Below are positions 1 through 10,317 of a stretch of 64,000 bases of DNA, one piece after another. Every line of letters starts with the position of its first letter. Within the stretch, counting starts at the first letter, position 1. Source of the stretch: Liolophura sinensis (taxonomy: Eukaryota > Mollusca > Polyplacophora > Chitonida > Chitonidae); NCBI RefSeq assembly GCF_032854445.1, contig NC_088305.1, positions 9,967,717 through 10,031,716 of the forward strand, written 5' to 3'. The translations under genes were made by a program, and so were the position numbers. A model generated the notes under the pieces. That model searched no databases and was not told where the DNA came from. It saw only the letters and a program-made list of their open reading frames with translations.

Positions 1-440
1 GGGAGCAACAATTCTTAACTCAATCATAGAAACACAAACATCTTGTCCTCAGTGCAAGCTAAATGTCATCTATTTGTTGGAAGCATGTCATTTGGGCCAT
101 TCAAAAAAACGCCTTCCGCAAGACAGGCACATATGCAGCAAATGCAAATAAATTCCCAAATTTCGTACAGATGTTGTTGCTAAATGTAAAGTCAGAGCAT
201 TGTAAAAACTTACATACACCTCCCGGGGCCTGGGGAGTATTCCTCGGCGTAATGTTTTCAGGTCTTTTAAAGAAAAACAACGAAAATTTCAAAAAATTAA
301 ACTAGCCTGAAAATAACAATGCAGCCTTTTCCAAAATATAGTGACGAGCACAACGACCCGTCTGCGTTTGTGTGTGTTGAAGTCCGTCTTTAGCTACGGG
401 TACAGTTGAACGAGCTCTGAATTTTTACGGCTGAGTAATC

Positions 441-584
441 AGCTTTGCGCAGTGGCGGTACCATAGCCAATGAGGAAAATCCAAGGAGTGGTTATTGCTA
501 GTTGAAAACTATTCCCCAATACCCCGCGCTGGCGGTCTGAAATACGATCGCCGGTCGCTTTTTTTGGATGCTCTTACGGGAGCA
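441..584 (+). ncRNA. U4 snRNA gene 1 (variant, probable pseudogene)
   Basis: The full U4 layout is present, but it has CCAAGGAG where intact copies have CCGAGGCG. That change hits the tandem G-A pair of the kink-turn that binds the 15.5K/SNU13 protein. There is also one extra C before AATACCCC and a T-only Sm run. It shares the GGAG and T-run changes with gene 4, as expected from the 1731-bp higher-order duplication. Probably not functional. Confidence 0.9.
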
Positions 585-717
585 ACAATTCTTAACTCAA
601 ACATAGAAACACAAACATCTTGTCCTCAGTGCAAGCTAAATGTCATCTATTTGTTGGAAACATGTCATTTGGGCCATTAAAAAAACGCTTTCCGCAGGAC
701 AGGCACATATGCAGCAA

Positions 718-725
718 ATGCAAAT
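718..725 (+). promoter_or_regulatory. Octamer ATGCAAAT, candidate distal sequence element
   Basis: A perfect octamer lies about 300 bp upstream of U4 gene 2. The same motif is found at about -297 to -304 before other genes, for example 142-149, 1299-1306 and 1873-1880. In vertebrate snRNA genes the octamer in the distal sequence element recruits Oct-1 at about -220. The conserved position here suggests a similar role, but that is inference. At least one unit (near 9866) has a damaged version. Confidence 0.5.
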
Positions 726-961
726 AAGTTCCCAAATTTCGTACTGATGTTGTTGCTAAATGTAAAATCAGAGCATTGTAAAAACTTACATATAATACAC
801 CTCCCGGGGCATGGGGAATTTTCCTCGCCGGAATTTTATCAGGTCTTTTAAAGAAAACCCACGAAATTTTCTTATAACCTAACTACCTTGAAAATAACGA
901 CAGAGCCTTTTACGAATTATGGTGACAAGCACGACGACCCGTCTGCGTTTGTGTGTGTTGA

Positions 962-1021
962 AGCCCGTCTTTAGCTACGGGTACAGTATAATGAGCTCTG
1001 AATTTTTACGGCTGAGTAATC
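962..1021 (+). promoter_or_regulatory. Conserved U4 proximal promoter block (PSE candidate), representative copy
   Basis: The 60 bp before the gene is nearly invariant in all units, while the rest of the spacer varies. It holds a dyad, CCCGT at 964-968 and ACGGG at 977-981, at -58 to -41, where the snRNA proximal sequence element sits in other animals. After it come GTACAGTATAATGAGCTC and an AATTTTT run. No metazoan-wide PSE consensus exists, so the assignment rests on position and conservation. Confidence 0.6.
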
Positions 1022-1164
1022 AGCTTTGCGCAGTGGCGGTACCATAGCCAATGAGGAAAATCCGAGGCGTGGTTATTGCTAGTTGAAAACTATTCCCAAT
1101 ACCCCGCGCTGGCGGTCTGAAATACGATCGCCGGTCGCTATTTTTGGATGCTCTTACGGGAGCA
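1022..1164 (+). ncRNA. U4 spliceosomal snRNA gene 2 (reference copy)
   Basis: U4 pairs with U6 and holds it inactive in the U4/U6.U5 tri-snRNP. Visible parts, in order: nt 1-16 AGCTTTGCGCAGTGGC, identical to vertebrate U4 and forming stem II with U6; the 5' stem-loop with AATGA and CCGAGG, the kink-turn bound by 15.5K/SNU13; GTTATTGCTAGTTGAAAAC, which includes stem I with U6; CCCAATACCCCGC; a central hairpin; the Sm site ATTTTTGG; and a terminal hairpin TGCTC-TTACGG-GAGCA. Relative to human U4, the outer 5' stem changed from AUCG/CGAU to ACCA/UGGU, which keeps pairing. About 143 nt against 145 in human. The 3' end is set at the terminal hairpin and may be off by 2-3 nt. Confidence 0.97.
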
Positions 1165-1173
1165 ACAATTCTT

Positions 1174-1187
1174 AACTCAAACATAGA
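1174..1187 (+). terminator. Candidate snRNA 3' box downstream of U4 (representative)
   Basis: AACTCAAACATAGA lies 10-23 nt past the terminal hairpin and occurs in almost all units. AAACATAGA matches 8 of 9 positions of the vertebrate 3'-box core AAARNNAGA, which directs Pol II snRNA 3' processing. The GTTT half is poorly matched. Confidence 0.4.
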
Positions 1188-1595
1188 AACACAAACATCT
1201 TGTCCTCAGTGCAAGCTGAATGTCATCTATTTGTTTGAAACATGTCATTTGGGCCATTCAAAAAACGCCTTCCGCAAGAGAGGCACATATGCAGCAAATG
1301 CAAATAAGTTCCCAAATTTCGTACATATGTTGTTGCTAAATGTATAGTCAGAGCATTGTAAAAACTTACATACACCTCCCCGGGCCTGGGCAGTATTCCT
1401 TGGCGTAATGTTATCAGGTCTTTTTAAGAAAAAAGCGAAAATTTCAAAAAATTAAACTAGCTTGAAAATAACAATGCGGCCATTTGCAAAATATGCTGAT
1501 GAGCACGACAACCCGATTGCGTCTGTGTGTGTAAAAGCCCGTCTTTAGCTACGGGTACAGTATAATGAGCTCTCAATTTTTACGGCTGAGTATTC

Positions 1596-1738
1596 AGCTT
1601 TGCGCAGTGGCGGTACCATAGCCAATGAGGAAAATCCGAGGCGTGGTTATTGCTAGTTGAAATCTATTCCCAATACCCCGCGCTGGCGGTCTGAAATACG
1701 ATCGCCGGTCGCTATTTTTGGATGCTCTTACGGGAGCA
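1596..1738 (+). ncRNA. U4 snRNA gene 3
   Basis: Matches the reference copy except GAAATCT for GAAAACT just after the stem I region, plus TATTC for TAATC directly upstream. The kink-turn, Sm site and terminal hairpin are intact. Confidence 0.95.
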
Positions 1739-2171
1739 ACAATTCTTAACTCAATCATAGAAACACAAACATCTTGTCCTCAGTGCAAGCTAAATGTCAT
1801 CTATTTGTTGGAAGCATGTCATTTGGGCCATTCAAAAAAACGCCTTCCGCAAGACAGGCACATATGCAGCAAATGCAAATAAATTCCCAAATTTCGTACA
1901 GATGTTGTTGCTAAATGTAAAGTCAGAGCATTGTAAAAACTTACATACACCTCCCGGGGCCTGGGGAGTATTCCTCGGCGTAATGTTTTCAGGTCTTTTA
2001 AAGAAAAACAACGAAAATTTCAAAAAATTAAACTAGCCTGAAAATAACAATGCAGCCTTTTCCAAAATATAGTGACGAGCACAACGACCCGTCTGCGTTT
2101 GTGTGTGTTGAAGTCCGTCTTTAGCTACGGGTACAGTTGAACGAGCTCTGAATTTTTACGGCTGAGTAATC

Positions 2172-2314
2172 AGCTTTGCGCAGTGGCGGTACCATAGCCA
2201 ATGAGGAAAATCCGAGGAGTGGTTATTGCTAGTTGAAAACTATTCCCAATACCCCGCGCTGGCGGTCTGAAATACGATCGCCGGTCGCTTTTTTTGGATG
2301 CTCTTACGGGAGCA
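2172..2314 (+). ncRNA. U4 snRNA gene 4 (variant)
   Basis: Matches the reference except GGAGTGG for GGCGTGG in the 5' stem-loop and CTTTTTTTGG at the Sm region. It is the higher-order partner of gene 1 but keeps the kink-turn GA. Confidence 0.94.
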
Positions 2315-2752
2315 ACAATTCTTAACTCAAACATAGAAACACAAACATCTTGTCCTCAGTGCAAGCTAAATGTCATCTATTTGTTGGAAACATGTCATTT
2401 GGGCCATTAAAAAAACGCTTTCCGCAGGACAGGCACATATGCAGCAAATGCAAATAAGTTCCCAAATTTCGTACTGATGTTGTTGCTAAATGTAAAATCA
2501 GAGCATTGTAAAAACTTACATATAGTACACCTCCCGTGGCATGGGGAATTTTCCTCACCGGAATTTTATCAGGTCTTTTAAAGAAAAACCGACGAAATTT
2601 TCCCATTACCTAACTGCCTTGAAAATAACGACAGAGCCTTTTACAAATTATGGTGAAAAGCACGACGACCCGTCTGCGTTTGTGTGTGTTGAAGCCCGTC
2701 TTTAGCTACGGGTACAGTATAATGAGCTCTCAATTTTTACGGCTGAGTAATC

Positions 2753-2895
2753 AGCTTTGCGCAGTGGCGGTACCATAGCCAATGAGGAAAATCCGAGGCG
2801 TGGTTATTGCTAGTTGAAAACTATTCCCAATACCCCGCGCTGGCGGTCTGAAATACGATCGCCGGTCGCTATTTTTGGATGCTCTTACGGGAGCA
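2753..2895 (+). ncRNA. U4 snRNA gene 5
   Basis: No difference from the reference U4 copy was seen; promoter block, octamer region and 3' box are present. Confidence 0.96.
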
Positions 2896-3329
2896 ACAAT
2901 TCTTAACTCTAACATAGAAACACAAACATCTTGTCCTCAGTGCAAGCTTAATGTCATCTATTTCATGGAAGCATGTCATTTGGGCCATTCAAAAAATTGC
3001 CTTCCGCAAGACAGGCACATATGCAGCAAATGCAAATAAATTCCCAAATTTCTTACAGATGTTGTTGCTAAATGTAAAGTCAGAGCATTGTAAAAACTTA
3101 CATACACCTCCCGGGGCCTGGGGAGTATTCCTCGCCGGAATTTTATCAGGTCTTTTAAAGAAAACCGACGAAATTTTCCTGTAACCTGACTACCTTAAAA
3201 ACAACGGTGGATCCTTTTCTGAAATATGGTGACAAGCACGACGACCCGTCTGCGTTTGTGTGTGTTGAAGCCCGTCTTTAGCTACGGGTACAGTATAATG
3301 AGCTCTCAATTTTTACGGCTGATTAAATC

Positions 3330-3472
3330 AGCTTTGCGCAGTGGCGGTACCATAGCCAATGAGGAAAATCCGAGGCGTGGTTATTGCTAGTTGAAAACTA
3401 TTCCCAATACCCCGCGCTGGCGGTCTGAAATACGATCGCCGGTCGCTATTTTTGGATGCTCTTACGGGAGCA
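3330..3472 (+). ncRNA. U4 snRNA gene 6
   Basis: The gene body matches the reference. The promoter has GATTAAATC in place of GAGTAATC immediately upstream, which could affect start-site spacing by one base. Confidence 0.95.
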
Positions 3473-3911
3473 ACAATTCTTAACTCAAACATAGAAACAC
3501 AAACATCTTGTCCTCAGTGCAAGCTAAATGTCATCTATTTGTTGGAAGCATGTAATTTGGGCCATTCAAAAAAACGGCCTTCCGCAAGACAGGCAAATAC
3601 GCAGCAAATGCAAATAAGTTTCCAAATTTCGTACAGATGTTGTTGCTAAATGTAAAGTCAGAGCATTGTAAAATCTTACATATAGTACAGCTCCCTGAGC
3701 ATGGGAAGTAATCCTTGGCGTAATGTTATCAGGTCCTTCAAAGAAAAACAGCGAAAATTTCAAAAAATTAAACTAGCTTGAAAATAACAATGCAGCCATT
3801 TGTTAAATATGCTAATAAGCACGACAACCCGATCGCATATGTGTGTGTAAAAGCCCGTCTTTTGCTACGGGTACAGTATAATGAGCTCTCAATTTTTACG
3901 GCTGAGTAATC

Positions 3912-4054
3912 AGCTTTGCGCAGTGGCGGTACCATAGCCAATGAGGAAAATCCGAGGCGTGGTTATTGCTAGTTGAAAACTATTCCCAATACCCCGCGCT
4001 GGCGGTCTGAAATACGATCGCCGGTCGCTATTTTTGGATGCTCTTACGGGAGCA
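3912..4054 (+). ncRNA. U4 snRNA gene 7
   Basis: The gene body matches the reference. The following unit is interrupted just before gene 8 by the SGNH-bearing insertion. Confidence 0.96.
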
Positions 4055-4841
4055 ACAATTCTTAACTCAAACATAGAAACACAAACATCTTGTCCTCGGT
4101 GCAAGCTAAATGTCATCTATTTGTTGGAAGCATGTCATTTGGGCCATTCAAAAAAATGCCTTCCGCAAGACAGGCACATACGCAGCAAATGCAAATAAGT
4201 TCCCAAATTTAGTACTGATGTTGTTGCTAAATGTAAAGTCAGAGCATTGTAAAAACTTACATATAGTACACATCCCGGAGCATGGGAAGTATTCCTCGCC
4301 GTAATTTTATCAGGTGTTTTAAAGAAAACCGACGAGGTTTTTTTAAAAAAATTAAACTAGCTTGAAAATAACAATGCAGGCATTTGCAAAATATGGTGAC
4401 GAGCACAACGACCCGTCTGCGTTTGTGTGTGTTGAAGCCCGTCTTTAGCTACGGGTACAGTATAATGAGCTCTCAATTTTTACGGCTGAGTAATCACATA
4501 GCACACGAAAACAATGTAACCACAAAAGTTGATAACTGTAGTAATTAATAATATTTCTCCATTAACTAATCTGCCCTCTTATTTGTTGTTATTTATCTAT
4601 TCTTATTAGTTGATATTTATTATCTATTTATTTACAAATGTGTATATATCATACGAGGGCAGACCCTCTATCAATTTCTGATTGGTAGGTATACCACTAA
4701 TTTGCTCCTAAATATCTGTTTTATCAAATATCTTCTTGCTTAAGATATACATTATCTCATAAACAAAACACCTTCGCAAATCAAAAATACAACTATCTTG
4801 TATATTTGTTTTCTCTATTTGTTTTCACAGGGAAAAAAAGG

Positions 4842-5408
4842 ATGAAAATCTTTATTATCGGCAGCAGTTACGTTCATAGACTGGAGAATAGTATCCTTCG
4901 AAATTCGATCCCAAACTCTAGAATCGACTTTGGAACAGGCCAAGACATTCGGTTTTTTGGCATTGGGGGAGCTAGAGTTGGGACACTTAGATGCTCTGGA
5001 ATATTGGAAAGTCTCCTTCAGGAGACAAAACCTGACCTAGTTATCCTTCACATTGGGGGAAACGATGCGGACTCTCACAAATCAGCAGCAGCAATTTGCG
5101 CTGATATTTTAGACTATGTTGGTGCACTTAAAACGAAATTCCAAATTCCAAGGATCTACATCAGCCAGCTTCTTTACCGTCAGGTAACTCGGCGAATTTC
5201 GGTCCACATTTATAATACAAAAATCCATGAAATTAACAAGAAGCTGACAAACAACCAATTGGCCACCTTCTGGAGACACCGGGGACTGATCCGACCACAA
5301 AAACAAATTCTAACCAACGACGGAGTGCACCTAAACACTCTAGGCCAGGAACTGTTCTACCGGTCTATGAAACGTGCTGTCTGCGCCGCCATGGGAGGCA
5401 GAAAATAA
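4842..5408 (+). CDS. SGNH/GDSL-type hydrolase-like protein (188 aa)
   Basis: Predicted small esterase-fold protein. Near the N-terminus MKIFIIGSSYVHRL gives the block I position with GSS in place of GDS. GIGGARVGTL follows as a block II glycine region, then DLVILHIGGNDAD as block III (GxND), and DGVHLNTLGQELFYRSM near the C-terminus as block V with the DxxH pair. No signal peptide or membrane segment is evident. The ATG at 4842 was preferred over the in-frame ATG at 4806 because it starts directly at the first beta-strand of the fold. The substrate is unknown. The second small ORF downstream (5471-5662) shows no domain and is probably 3' untranslated sequence. Confidence 0.7.
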   Translation: MKIFIIGSSYVHRLENSILRNSIPNSRIDFGTGQDIRFFGIGGARVGTLRCSGILESLLQETKPDLVILHIGGNDADSHKSAAAICADILDYVGALKTKFQIPRIYISQLLYRQVTRRISVHIYNTKIHEINKKLTNNQLATFWRHRGLIRPQKQILTNDGVHLNTLGQELFYRSMKRAVCAAMGGRK

Positions 5409-6046
5409 AAATTGGAAATAGAGAAGGAAATCAATTAAAGAAGAAGACAGGGAAAACAATAAGAAGACCCATGGGACCAAAGAAACTTAACAACCAGGAA
5501 ACGAAGACCAGAAACATGAAAGACATCATGACAATAGGACTATCTCTTGCTTCAACTAAGTGGATGAGGCCTGACATCCTTGCTCCTCATTTATACTTGT
5601 CGCACCTGTTACAGGCACAGGTTTCCAGTACGCTGGTTTTTCCTGGACGGCGTCCGGTATAAGTGGCGGGAGCTCCTTAACTCCACGCCACAGAGGAGGA
5701 AGCAAGAGAACAAAACTGTTAACCAATAAATAAAGGCACTACTGTTGTTTTCTCTCTGTGTAAATTTCTGTATAGGCAACTCATTGTAATCTTTTAATGC
5801 AGATCTATGTATTTCTAATGTAAAGATAACGTTAATCCCTGTAAATAGCTTACTATTTATCCCCTTTCTGTTAAATGACCATGGCAGCATTTGAACCTAT
5901 AGAATAAGCTGTAACATGCTACCACAAAGAGGTTAATCCCACTAATTGACTCATGTACATATGTAAATAGTATACAAACGCACTGCTGTTATGTAATCAA
6001 AATATTCATGTGTTAAAAAAAAAAATAAATAAAACACTGATTTGAT

Positions 6047-6076
6047 GGGCCACGATATCCGCCAGGAAAGTGGCCC
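6047..6076 (+). other. 3'-terminal stem-loop of the SGNH insertion
   Basis: GGGCCAC (6047-6053) and GTGGCCC (6070-6076) form a perfect 7-bp stem with a 16-nt loop, 23 bp before the end of the insert. A short A-rich stretch ending in aaacgaaaa follows. Such a terminal hairpin could serve as a reverse transcriptase recognition structure; that is inference. Confidence 0.5.
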
Positions 6077-6109
6077 TAAAACCAGTAAATAAACGAAAAC
6101 TGAGTAATC

Positions 6110-6252
6110 AGCTTTGCGCAGTGGCGGTACCATAGCCAATGAGGAAAATCCGAGGCGTGGTTATTCCTAGTTGAAAGTTATTCCCAATACCCCGCGCTGG
6201 CGGTCTGAAATACGATCGCCGGTGGCTATTTTTGGATGCTCTTACGGGAGCA
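6110..6252 (+). ncRNA. U4 snRNA gene 8 (promoterless, diverged)
   Basis: U4 with changes in the normally invariant core: TTATTCCTAG for TTATTGCTAG in U4/U6 stem I, GAAAGTTATT for GAAAACTATT, and GGTGGCTATTTTT before the Sm site. Its promoter is separated from it by the 1.6 kb insertion, which fits relaxed constraint. Probable pseudogene. Confidence 0.92.
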
Positions 6253-6689
6253 ACAATTCTTAACTCAAACATAGAAACACAAACATCTCGGCTCAGTGCA
6301 AGCTAAATGTCATCCATTTTTTGGAAACATGTCATTTGGGCCATTCAAAAAAGCGCCTTCCGCAAGACAGGCACATACGCAGCAAATGCAAATAAGTTCC
6401 CAAATTTAGTACTGATGTTGTTGCTAAATGTAAAGTCAGAGCATTGTAAAAACTTACATATAGTACACATCCCGGAGCATGGGAAGTATTCCTCGCCGTA
6501 ATTTTATCAGGTGTTTTAAAGAAAACCGACGAAGTTTTCCTATAACCTAACTACCTTGAAAATAACGACAGAGCCTTTTACGAATTATGGTGACAAGCAC
6601 GACGACCCGTCTGCGTTTGTGTGTGTTGAAGCCCGTCTTTAGCTACGGGTACAGTATAATGAGCTCTCAATTTTTACGGCTGAGTAATC

Positions 6690-6832
6690 AGCTTTGCGCA
6701 GTGGCGGTACCATAGCCAATGAGGAAAATCCGAGGCGTGGTTATTGCTAGTTGAAAACTATTCCCAATACCCCGCGCTGGCGGTCTGAAATACGATCGCC
6801 GGTCGCTATTTTTGGATGCTCTTACGGGAGCA
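6690..6832 (+). ncRNA. U4 snRNA gene 9
   Basis: Gene body and promoter block match the reference copy. Confidence 0.96.
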
Positions 6833-7269
6833 ACAATTCTTAACTCAAACATAGAAACACAAACATCTCGGCTCAGTGCAAGCTGAATGTCATCTATTTT
6901 TTGGAAACATGTCATTTGGGCCATTCAAAAAAACGCCTTCCGCAAGACAGGCACATACGCAGCAAATGCAAATAAGTTCCCAAATTTAGTACTGATGTTG
7001 TTGCTAAATGTATAGTCAGAGCATTGTAAAAACTTACCTATAGTACACCTCCCGGGGCCTGGGGAGTATTCCTCGGCGTAATGGTATCAGGTCTTTTAAA
7101 GAAAAACAACAAAAATTTCAAAAAATTAAACTAGCTTGAAAATAACAATGCGGCCATTTGCAAAATATGCTGATGACGACGACAACCCGATTGCGTCTGT
7201 GTGTGTAAAAGCCCGTCTTTAGCTACGGGTACAGTATAATGAGCTCTCAATTTTTACGGCTGAGTAATC

Positions 7270-7412
7270 AGCTTTGCGCAGTGGCGGTACCATAGCCAAT
7301 GAGGAAAATCCGAGGCGTGGTTATTGCTAGTTGAAAACTATTCCCAATACCCCGCGCTGGCGGTCTGAAATACGATCGCCGGTCGCTATTTTTGGATGCT
7401 CTTACGGGAGCA
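7270..7412 (+). ncRNA. U4 snRNA gene 10
   Basis: Gene body and promoter block match the reference copy. Confidence 0.96.
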
Positions 7413-7851
7413 ACAATTCTTAACTCAAACATACAAACACAAACATCTTGTCCTCAGTGCAAGCTAAATGTCATCTATTTGTTGGAAGCATGTAATTTGA
7501 GCCATTCAAAAAAACGGCCTTCCGCAAGACAGGCACATACGCAGCAAATGCAAATAAGTTTCCAAATTTTGTACAGATGTTGTTGCTAAATGTAAAGTCA
7601 GAGCATTGTAAAAACTTACATATAGTACACCTCCCGGAGCATGGGAAGTATTCCTTGGCGTAATGTTATCAGGTCCTTTAAAGAAAAACAGCGAAAATTT
7701 CAAAAAATTAAACTAGCTTGAAAATAACAATGCAGCCATTTGTTAAATATGCTAATAAGCACGACAACCCGATCGCATGTGTGTGTGTAAAAGCCCGTCT
7801 TTAGCTACGGGTACAGTATAATGAGCTCTCAATTTTTACGGCTGAGTAATC

Positions 7852-7994
7852 AGCTTTGCGCAGTGGCGGTACCATAGCCAATGAGGAAAATCCGAGGCGT
7901 GGTTATTGCTAGTTGAAAACTATTCCCAATACCCCGCGCTGGCGGTCTGAAATACGATCGCCGGTCGCTATTTTTGGATGCTCTTACGGGAGCA
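7852..7994 (+). ncRNA. U4 snRNA gene 11
   Basis: Gene body and promoter block match the reference copy. Confidence 0.96.
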
Positions 7995-8431
7995 ACAATT
8001 CTTAACTCAAACATAGAAACACAAACATCTTGTCCTCAGTGCAAGCTAAATGTCATCTATTTGTTGGAAGCATGTCATTTGGGCCATTCAAAAAACGCCT
8101 TCCGCAAAACAGGCACATATGCAGCAAATGCAAATCAGTTCCCAAAATTCGTACTGATGTTGTTGCTAAATGTAAAGTCAGAGCATTGTAAAAACTTACA
8201 TATAGTACACCTCCCGGAGCATGGGAAGTATTCCTTGGCGTAATGTTATCAGGTCTTTTAAAGAAAAACAGCGAAAATTTCAAAAAATTAAACTAGCTTG
8301 AAAATAACAATGCAGCCATTTGTTAAATATGCTAATAAGCACGACAACCCGATCGCGTGTGTGTGTGTAAAAGCCCGTCATTAGCTACGGGTACAGTATA
8401 ATGAGCTCTCAATTTTTACGGCTGAGTAATC

Positions 8432-8574
8432 AGCTTTGCGCAGTGGCGGTACCATAGCCAATGAGGAAAATCCGAGGCGTGGTTATTGCTAGTTGAAAAC
8501 TATTCCCAATACCCCGCGCTGGCGGTCTGAAATACGATCGCCGGTCGCTATTTTTGGATGCTCTTACGGGAGCA
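8432..8574 (+). ncRNA. U4 snRNA gene 12
   Basis: Gene body matches the reference. The unit is almost identical to the neighbouring gene 11 unit, with the same 580-bp period, which suggests recent homogenisation. Confidence 0.96.
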
Positions 8575-9011
8575 ACAATTCTTAACTCAAACATAGAAAC
8601 ACAAACATCTTGTCCTCAGTGCAAGCTGAATGTCATCTATTTGTTGGAAGCATGTCATTTGGGCCATTCAAAAAACGCCTTCCGCAAAACAGGCACATAT
8701 GCAGCAAATGCAAATAAGTTCCCAAATTTCGTACTGATGTTGTTGCTAAATATAAAGTCAGAGCATTGTAAAAACTTACATATAGTACACCTCCCGGAGC
8801 ATGGGAAGTATTCCTTGGCGTAATGTTATCAGGTCTTTTAACGAAAAACAGCGAAAATTTCAAAAAATTAAACTAGCTTGAAAATAACAATGCAGCCATT
8901 TGTTAAATATGCTAATAAGCACGACAACCCGATCGCGTGTGTGTGTGTAAAAGCCCGTCATTAGCTACGGGTACAGTATAATGAGCTCTCAATTTTTACG
9001 GCTGAGTAATC

Positions 9012-9154
9012 AGCTTTGCGCAGTGGCGGTACCATAGCCAATGAGGAAAATCCGAGGCGTGGTTATTGCTAGTTGAAAACTATTCCCAATACCCCGCGCT
9101 GGCGGTCTGAAATACGATCGCCGGTCGCTATTTTTGGATGCTCTTACGGGAGCA
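9012..9154 (+). ncRNA. U4 snRNA gene 13
   Basis: Gene body matches the reference; downstream of the hairpin CAAGTTTTAAC replaces CAATTCTTAAC before the 3' box. Confidence 0.95.
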
Positions 9155-9592
9155 ACAAGTTTTAACTCAAACATAGAAACACAAACACCTTGTCCTCAGT
9201 GCAAGCTAAATGTCATCTATTTGTTGGAAACATGTCATTTGGGCCATTCAAAAAAACGCCTTCCGCAAGACAGGCACATATGCAGCAAATGCAAATAAGT
9301 TCCTAAATTTAGTACTCATGTTGTTGCTAAATGTATAGTCAGAGCATTGTAAAAACTTACATATAGTACACCTCCCGGGGCATGGGGAATTTTCCTCGCC
9401 GGAATTTTATCAGGTCTTTTAAAGAAAACCGACGAAATTTTACTATAACCTAACTACCTTAAAAATAACGACAGAGCCTTTTACGAATTATGGTGACAAG
9501 CACGACGACCCGTCTGCGTTTGTGTGTGTTGAAGCCCGTCATTAGCTACGGGTACAGTATAATGAGCTCTCAATTTTTACGGCTGAGTAATC

Positions 9593-9735
9593 AGCTTTGC
9601 GCAGTGGCAGTACCATAGCCAATGAGGAAAATCCGAGGCGTGGTTATTGCTAGTTGAAAACTATTCCCAATACCCCGCGCTGGCGGTCTGAAATACGATC
9701 GCCGGTCGCTATTTTTGGATGCTCTTACGGGAGCA
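9593..9735 (+). ncRNA. U4 snRNA gene 14
   Basis: Matches the reference except GGCAGTACC for GGCGGTACC. The A at nt 17 is the base found in human U4, so this copy is either ancestral at that site or a reversion. Confidence 0.95.
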
Positions 9736-10175
9736 ACAATTCTTAACTCAAACATACAAACACAAACATCTTGTCCTCAGTGCAAGCTAAATGTCATCTA
9801 TTTTTTGGAAACATGTCATTTGGGCCATTCAAAAAAACGCCTTCCTCAAGACAGGCACATACGCAGCAAAAGCAAATAAGTTCCCAAATTTAGTACTGAT
9901 GTTGTTGCTAAATGTATAGTCAGAGCATTGTAAAAACTTACATATAGTACACCTCCCGGGGCATGGGGAATTTTCCTCGCCGGAATTTTATCAGGTCTTT
10001 TAAAGAAAACCGACGAAATTTTACTATAATCTGACTACCTTGAAAATAACGGTGAAGCCTTTTACGAATTATGGTGACAAGCACGACGACCCGTCTGCGT
10101 TTGTGTGTGTGTTGAAGCCCGTCTTTAGCTACGGGTACAGTATAATGAGCTCTCAATTTTTACGGCTGAGTAATC

Positions 10176-10317
10176 AGCTTTGCGCAGTGGCGGTACCATA
10201 GCCGATGAGGAAAATCCGAGGCGTGGTTATTGCTAGTTGAAAACTATTCCCAATACCCCGCGCTGGCGGTCTGAAATACGATCGCCGGTCGCTATTTTTA
10301 GATGCTCTTACGGAGCA
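10176..10317 (+). ncRNA. U4 snRNA gene 15 (variant)
   Basis: GCCGATGAGG replaces GCCAATGAGG in the kink-turn internal loop, and the terminal hairpin has lost one G (TTACGGAGCA), giving 142 nt. The Sm region is ATTTTTAGA. Possibly impaired. Confidence 0.92.

Larger units (their letters stand above)
1..4496 (+). repeat. U4 snRNA tandem array, block 1 (genes 1-7)
   Basis: About 580-bp direct repeats (gene-to-gene distances 581, 574, 576, 581, 577, 582 bp). Each unit has a U4 gene of about 143 bp, a strongly conserved promoter block just upstream, and a spacer of about 370 bp that varies. Spacers fall into two intermingled types: one has 'ccgacgaaattttcc' followed by 'acgacccgtctgcg', the other has 'cgaaaatttcaaaaaatt' followed by 'acgacaacccgat'. 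Positions 1 to about 870 are almost identical to 1732 to about 2600, so a three-unit (1731 bp) higher-order copy is present. The small ORFs in the spacers recur only because the DNA repeats and are not genes. Confidence 0.96.
4497..6099 (+). mobile_element. Retro-inserted sequence with SGNH-hydrolase ORF, exactly at the U4 gene 8 start
   Basis: A 1603-bp segment breaks the array. It is flanked by an 11-bp duplication, ctgagtaatca, at 4486-4496 and 6100-6110. It carries one intronless ORF and an A-rich 3' region with a short terminal stem-loop. The duplication's last base is the first base of U4 gene 8, so that gene has lost its promoter to a site 1.6 kb upstream. The family is not certain. 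SGNH ORFs are known in some tyrosine-recombinase retroelements (Ngaro group) and as the esterase domain in ORF1 of CR1/L2 LINEs; a retrocopied host gene is a third option. I see no reverse transcriptase here. Confidence 0.75.

Noticed and set aside
5471-5662. Second ORF after the SGNH hydrolase gene
   Set aside because: 63 residues with no domain in an A-rich stretch that behaves like a 3' UTR.
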